Source: Gnetum montanum
Lineage: Eukaryota > Streptophyta > Gnetopsida > Gnetales > Gnetaceae
Reading direction: 5' to 3'
Assembly: GCA_015680685.1 (NCBI GenBank)
Contig: MNCI01005981.1
Location: 29,028 to 50,433, forward strand
DNA length: 21,406 nt
The position numbers were made by a program, and so were the translations under genes. The number at the start of each line of letters is the position of its first letter. Position 1 is the stretch's first letter. Below the pieces are notes generated by a model. The model was not told where the DNA came from and searched no databases. It saw nothing but the letters and a program-made list of their open reading frames with translations. Of this stretch, positions 17,816 to 21,406 are shown piece by piece.

Positions 17816-20444
17816 TGAAGAAAAGTATCTGTATGCAGTTGCCACACAACAAGAAGACACCCAGTGGCTAATAGCTAATCAAGAAAATGTCTCACTCATG
17901 TGCATGGAATTAACTGAGGGAATAACTTGCACTTACATCAAAAGCACAGGTGCACTAGAGCAAGTCTGCTACCAACTTCCAAGCCTTAACCTTGGAAAAA
18001 TCAACTGGGGAAAGCTGGAAATTTCTGAAAAATTTAAACAAGAGCCCCTAGAATTGAAACTATTACCCACTGTTCTAGAATATAGGACCCTTGAAAATGG
18101 GAAACTGATGATCATCAATGTAAGACTTGCTCCCAAACAAAAGGAAAGACTACTAAAAGTGATAAACAAGTGGTCAAAATATTTTTCCTAGTCATATCCC
18201 GAATTAACTGAAACAGACCCTAGGATATGCTAGCATAGGATTTACACTGACCCCTCCATGAAACCTCGAAAACAACCGCAGAGGCGACTGAACCCAAAAT
18301 TGAAGCAAGTAGTAAAAGAAGAAATAGAACAGCTTCTTAAGGCTGGGTTCATGTATCCCATCACTGATAGTGAATAGGTTAGCCCTCTGTTAATCGTGCC
18401 TAAAAAGGTAGGCAAATGGAGGGTGTGCATAGATTTTAGGTTGCTGAACATGGCAACATTTAAGGATTACTTTCTGTTGCCATTCATTGACCAAGTCTTA
18501 GACACCATAACAAGGCATCACTATTATAGTTTTCTAGATGGCTATAGTAGATACAACCAAATACAAATAGCCCTATAAGACCAAGCCAAGACATCCTTCA
18601 CCAATCCTTGACAAATGTTTGCATATAAAGAAATTTTGTTTGGCTTGTGTAATGCTCGTGCCACGTTTCAATGCCTAGTTCTAAGTATATTCCAATAGCA
18701 GATAGGGAACGGAGTGGAAGTCTTTATGGACAACTTTTCCACCTATGGAACAAGTTTTGATCAAGCCTTGGACCGATTAGAGTAAGTGCTAACAAGATGT
18801 GTAGAAACCAATCTAAGGCTCAACTAGCAGAAAAGCCATTTAATGGTCCAAGAAGGCATAGTACTTGGGCATAAGGTTTCACATGCAGAAATAGAGGTAG
18901 ACCTAGATAAAATTAGGGTCATCCAAGGAATCACCTGTCAACCAAAAACTATCAAAGACATTCAGTCATTCTTTGGACACACTAGCTACTATAGGAGATT
19001 CATTGAGAACTTCTCCAAGATTACCAAATCATTAGTAGAGCTAACAAAGAAGGACGTACCTTTTGAGTGGACCAGGGAATGTGAATGAGCATTCCAAACC
19101 CTGAAATGAAAGCTAGTAGAAACTCCCATTCTACAAGCTCTTAATTGGTCTAGACTGTTCCATATCATGATTGACATGTCCAATTATGCCTTAGGAGCCG
19201 TACTTACATAGTTAGATGACCAAAAATGCCCTTACTACATCCACTGTGCAAGTAGAAGTATCGTCGAGGCACAACTTAACTACACAACTACAAAGAAAGA
19301 ATTGATGACTGTAGTGTTTGCATTGGATAAGTTTAGGCACTATGTGTTAGGTTACAAAGTGTTCATCCACATGGATCATACTGCAATTTGGTTCCTCATG
19401 AATAAGCCAATGGTTAGCCCTCATATTATACGATGGCTGGTAATCCTACAGGAGTTTGATCTAACAATGATCAATCAGAAAGGCAACGAGAACATAGTTG
19501 CAGATCATTTATCTCGGTTGAGCTCGGACAACAAAGAGGATGAATATGTAATGTCTAATCATTTTCCTGATGAAGCGCTCTTTTTCGATGTAGTGAATAA
19601 CCACCTATCCACAAAGATGAACCGGTATAGTAGCATTTTCACCTATCTCCTTAACAAACACCATAGGAGCTAGACCTTAGGAAGAAACAATAGTTTCTTC
19701 ATGGAGATCAATGGACAACTTTACAAAGTGTGTCTTGATGGCCTAGTTTGATGGTGTGTGCTTGAGGTAGACCAACTGAGAGTTTTCCAAGATGCTCATG
19801 AGGGCCCTTATGGGGGTCACTATGCGGGGAGATGAACGACTATTAAGATCTTGCTTGTAGGATATTACTAGCCAACATTATTTTGGGATGCCCATTAATT
19901 TGTCCGATCTTGTCAGCACTGTCAACATGATGGGGAAATGACTAATAAAATGAAGGATCCACAACAATGGATTCAACTGTTAGAACCCTTCAACATTTGG
20001 GGAATAGACTTTATGGGCTTCATTACACCAATTCCAATGGAAAAGCTTACATTGTAGTTACCGTAGACTATTTAACAAAATGGGCAGAAGTCACTGTTGT
20101 TAAAAACTGCACATCATCTACAGCTACACAATTTGTGCAACAACAAATCGTAAATAGGTTTGGTGTGCCATGTGCACTTATTTCAAATAATGGAACACAC
20201 TTCATAGGTGAAACTTTTCCCAAGTTAATGCAATGCTTAGGGGTTGAACATAAATTGACTACACCTTATCACCACCAAGCTAACGGACAAGCTGAGGTCA
20301 CCAATAGGGAGATCACTAAAATATAAACTAGGACAATTAGCAAGTATAGGTGAGATTGGAGCACTAAACTGAATGATGGTCTTTGGGAATACCATTGCAC
20401 GTGGAAACTCCTTATAGGCTACTCTCCCTATGGGTTAGTGTATG
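17816..20444 (+). pseudogene. Ty3/gypsy pol without gag and protease (RT, RNase H, integrase)
   Basis: The coding frame runs from EEKYLYAVATQQEDTQWL at 17817. RT (about 18240-18850) has QRRLNPKLKQVVKEEIEQLL, PKKVGKWRVCIDFRLLN, YYSFLDGYSRYNQIQIA, FGLCNARATFQ and a changed catalytic motif FMDN at 18723-18734, in place of FMDD. EGIVLGHKVS and FFGHTSYYRRFIENFSKI follow. RNase H (19156-19530) has YTTTKKELMTVVFALDKFRH and VADHLSRL. Integrase has a CQHCQ zinc part near 19915, the first Asp at 20007-20009 (WGIDFMG), Asn in place of the second Asp at 20186-20188, and Glu at 20294-20296. A frameshift lies near 20035. Many stops replace Gln or Trp codons. The sequence is cut by an LTR after SPYGLVY at 20444. 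No chromodomain is seen, and the wording fits the Tat/Athila side of plant Ty3/gypsy. Confidence 0.9.
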
Positions 20445-21406
20445 TGTTGGCGACCGTTTGGGACGCGACCGCCAACGAGTGTCCTCGGACAGGATTTAGG
20501 TGCCTACTGGTCTCTGGCAACACCAAGGCCCAGATACCTCCAAATAACTCAGTAGTTAATGTGAGTATGTGTGTGTGTTGTTGCGGCGTGCGGTTGTGTG
20601 AAATGTGACAATTGTGTTGCGTACGAACTATAAATGACTTACTTAAAGGGATTCAGCCAACTTTATCAAGTACTGTGAGTTGATGAAAGTTTCCTATTTT
20701 GTTCAAACTACCTAGTCTATGCGGTCCTTATAATACCTTCTTGTAACAAGTAAAATTTTGCAAAAACATTTGAGCACAACTCCGCAAATCTACTCCTAAT
20801 TTTCCCCAGAGAAAGAAGTAGTTCCACAAGAAAACTAGAAATAGAGCAAGATTCAATGGAAATAGATAGAAAAGAAAAGAAAGCAGATTTGTGTGGATCT
20901 CAAATATTTAAACAAGGTAAAATGACACGAGTAAACACTTCGCAATAAAGCTATTCCAAATTCAATATCTACGAATTGTTCAAACCTTGAAGGCTCAACC
21001 AAGCAATATCTTCAAGACAATCCTACTATGCTACCAAAAATCACTGCGTAAACTACCACGTACGAGACTCCACTTTGACAAGACAATAGATGCCAACGAT
21101 TGCATTCAAACAGAACCTTTAAAAGACTTGACAATTTCTGATTGAAATAACATGGAAAATCACTTTAAAGATAAAGAAGCTATTCTGGTCCCATCAAAAT
21201 ACCAAAGATTTTCTGAACCCTCTCGGCTACTAAATTGTTCCACGGCGTGACTACAAATAGAGGCTCTCTTCCAACAACCCAATAGTAGCTCCCAAACGTT
21301 GCACAATAACGAAATTTACTACTAAAATACTCTTAAGGCTTTTATTCACTAGCGCTTCTATGGCAAAATTTTAACAGAAATTTCTATCGGGCAACAAGAA
21401 CAATAA
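20445..21406 (-). repeat. LTR, family D, copy 2 (runs out of the window)
   Basis: This matches 6841 to about 7793 closely and continuously, for example ATTTAGGTGC, CAACACCAAGGC, TAATTTTCCCCAGAGAAAG and CTATTCTGGTCC. It starts TGTTGGCGACCG, the reverse complement of a CCAACA LTR end, inside the integrase coding sequence. Its promoter part lies beyond the window edge, so only the terminal 962 bases are present. It retains CpG sites that copy 1 has lost, suggesting more recent insertion or less deamination. No coding sequence. Confidence 0.75.
20447..20475. repeat. Terminal imperfect hairpin of LTR D, copy 2
   Basis: Arms TTGGCGACCG and CGACCGCCAA flank a 9-base loop; 8 of 10 arm positions pair. 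Copy 1 (6843-6871) keeps the pairing with a swapped base pair. GCGACCG also occurs twice as a direct repeat within it. Confidence 0.5.

Noticed and set aside
1-21406. CRISPR arrays, bacterial operons, rRNA or tRNA genes
   Set aside because: No regularly spaced short repeats, ribosome-binding-site context, rRNA blocks or cloverleaf-forming stretches were seen. The only tRNA-related signal is the primer-binding site.

Overview
The window looks like plant nuclear DNA made almost entirely of old, nested LTR retrotransposons. AT-rich noncoding sequence, Ty3/gypsy polyproteins full of stops and frameshifts, several LTR families and no intact host gene suggest a large, repeat-rich genome. A gymnosperm (conifer type) is my best guess, by inference only. 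Nothing here encodes a complete, functional protein.

Layout. (1) 1-2965, minus strand: the integrase end of a Ty3/gypsy pol (2024-2965), followed on that strand by a long noncoding spacer (spacer B, copy 1, 1-2023). (2) 3740-16380 and beyond, minus strand: what may be one composite element of about 13 kb. Read from right to left it has a 5' LTR (family A, 16380-17220), a tRNA-Asp-type primer site (16361-16378), gag (14330-16255), protease (13290-13630), and reverse transcriptase fused by deletion to the integrase C-terminus (11996-12990). Then come spacer B copy 2 (about 10111-11960) with a TATA box, a possible splice acceptor and a short ORF start (9643-9741), an unrecognised coiled-coil ORF (4257-6888), a purine tract (4057-4067) and a family-A LTR (3740-4056). 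(3) An unrelated LTR (family D, 6841-8173) interrupts this, next to a less AT-rich patch of unknown origin (8422-9590). (4) 17205-20444, plus strand: a second family-A LTR lies head-to-head with the first and runs straight into a gag-less pol (RT, RNase H, integrase). (5) 20445-21406: a second family-D LTR cuts that integrase and leaves the window.

How it fits together. The two main pol copies and the integrase fragment at 2024-2965 are one related Ty3/gypsy family. They resemble the Tat/Athila (OTA) branch in pol sequence and primer site, and no chromodomain is seen. Decay is dominated by G-to-A/C-to-T changes, which removed catalytic residues and created many of the stops. The most unusual content is the coiled-coil ORF after pol, with its possible internal promoter, and the head-to-head LTR pair, whose two TATA boxes flank a palindromic GATATCGC-type cluster.
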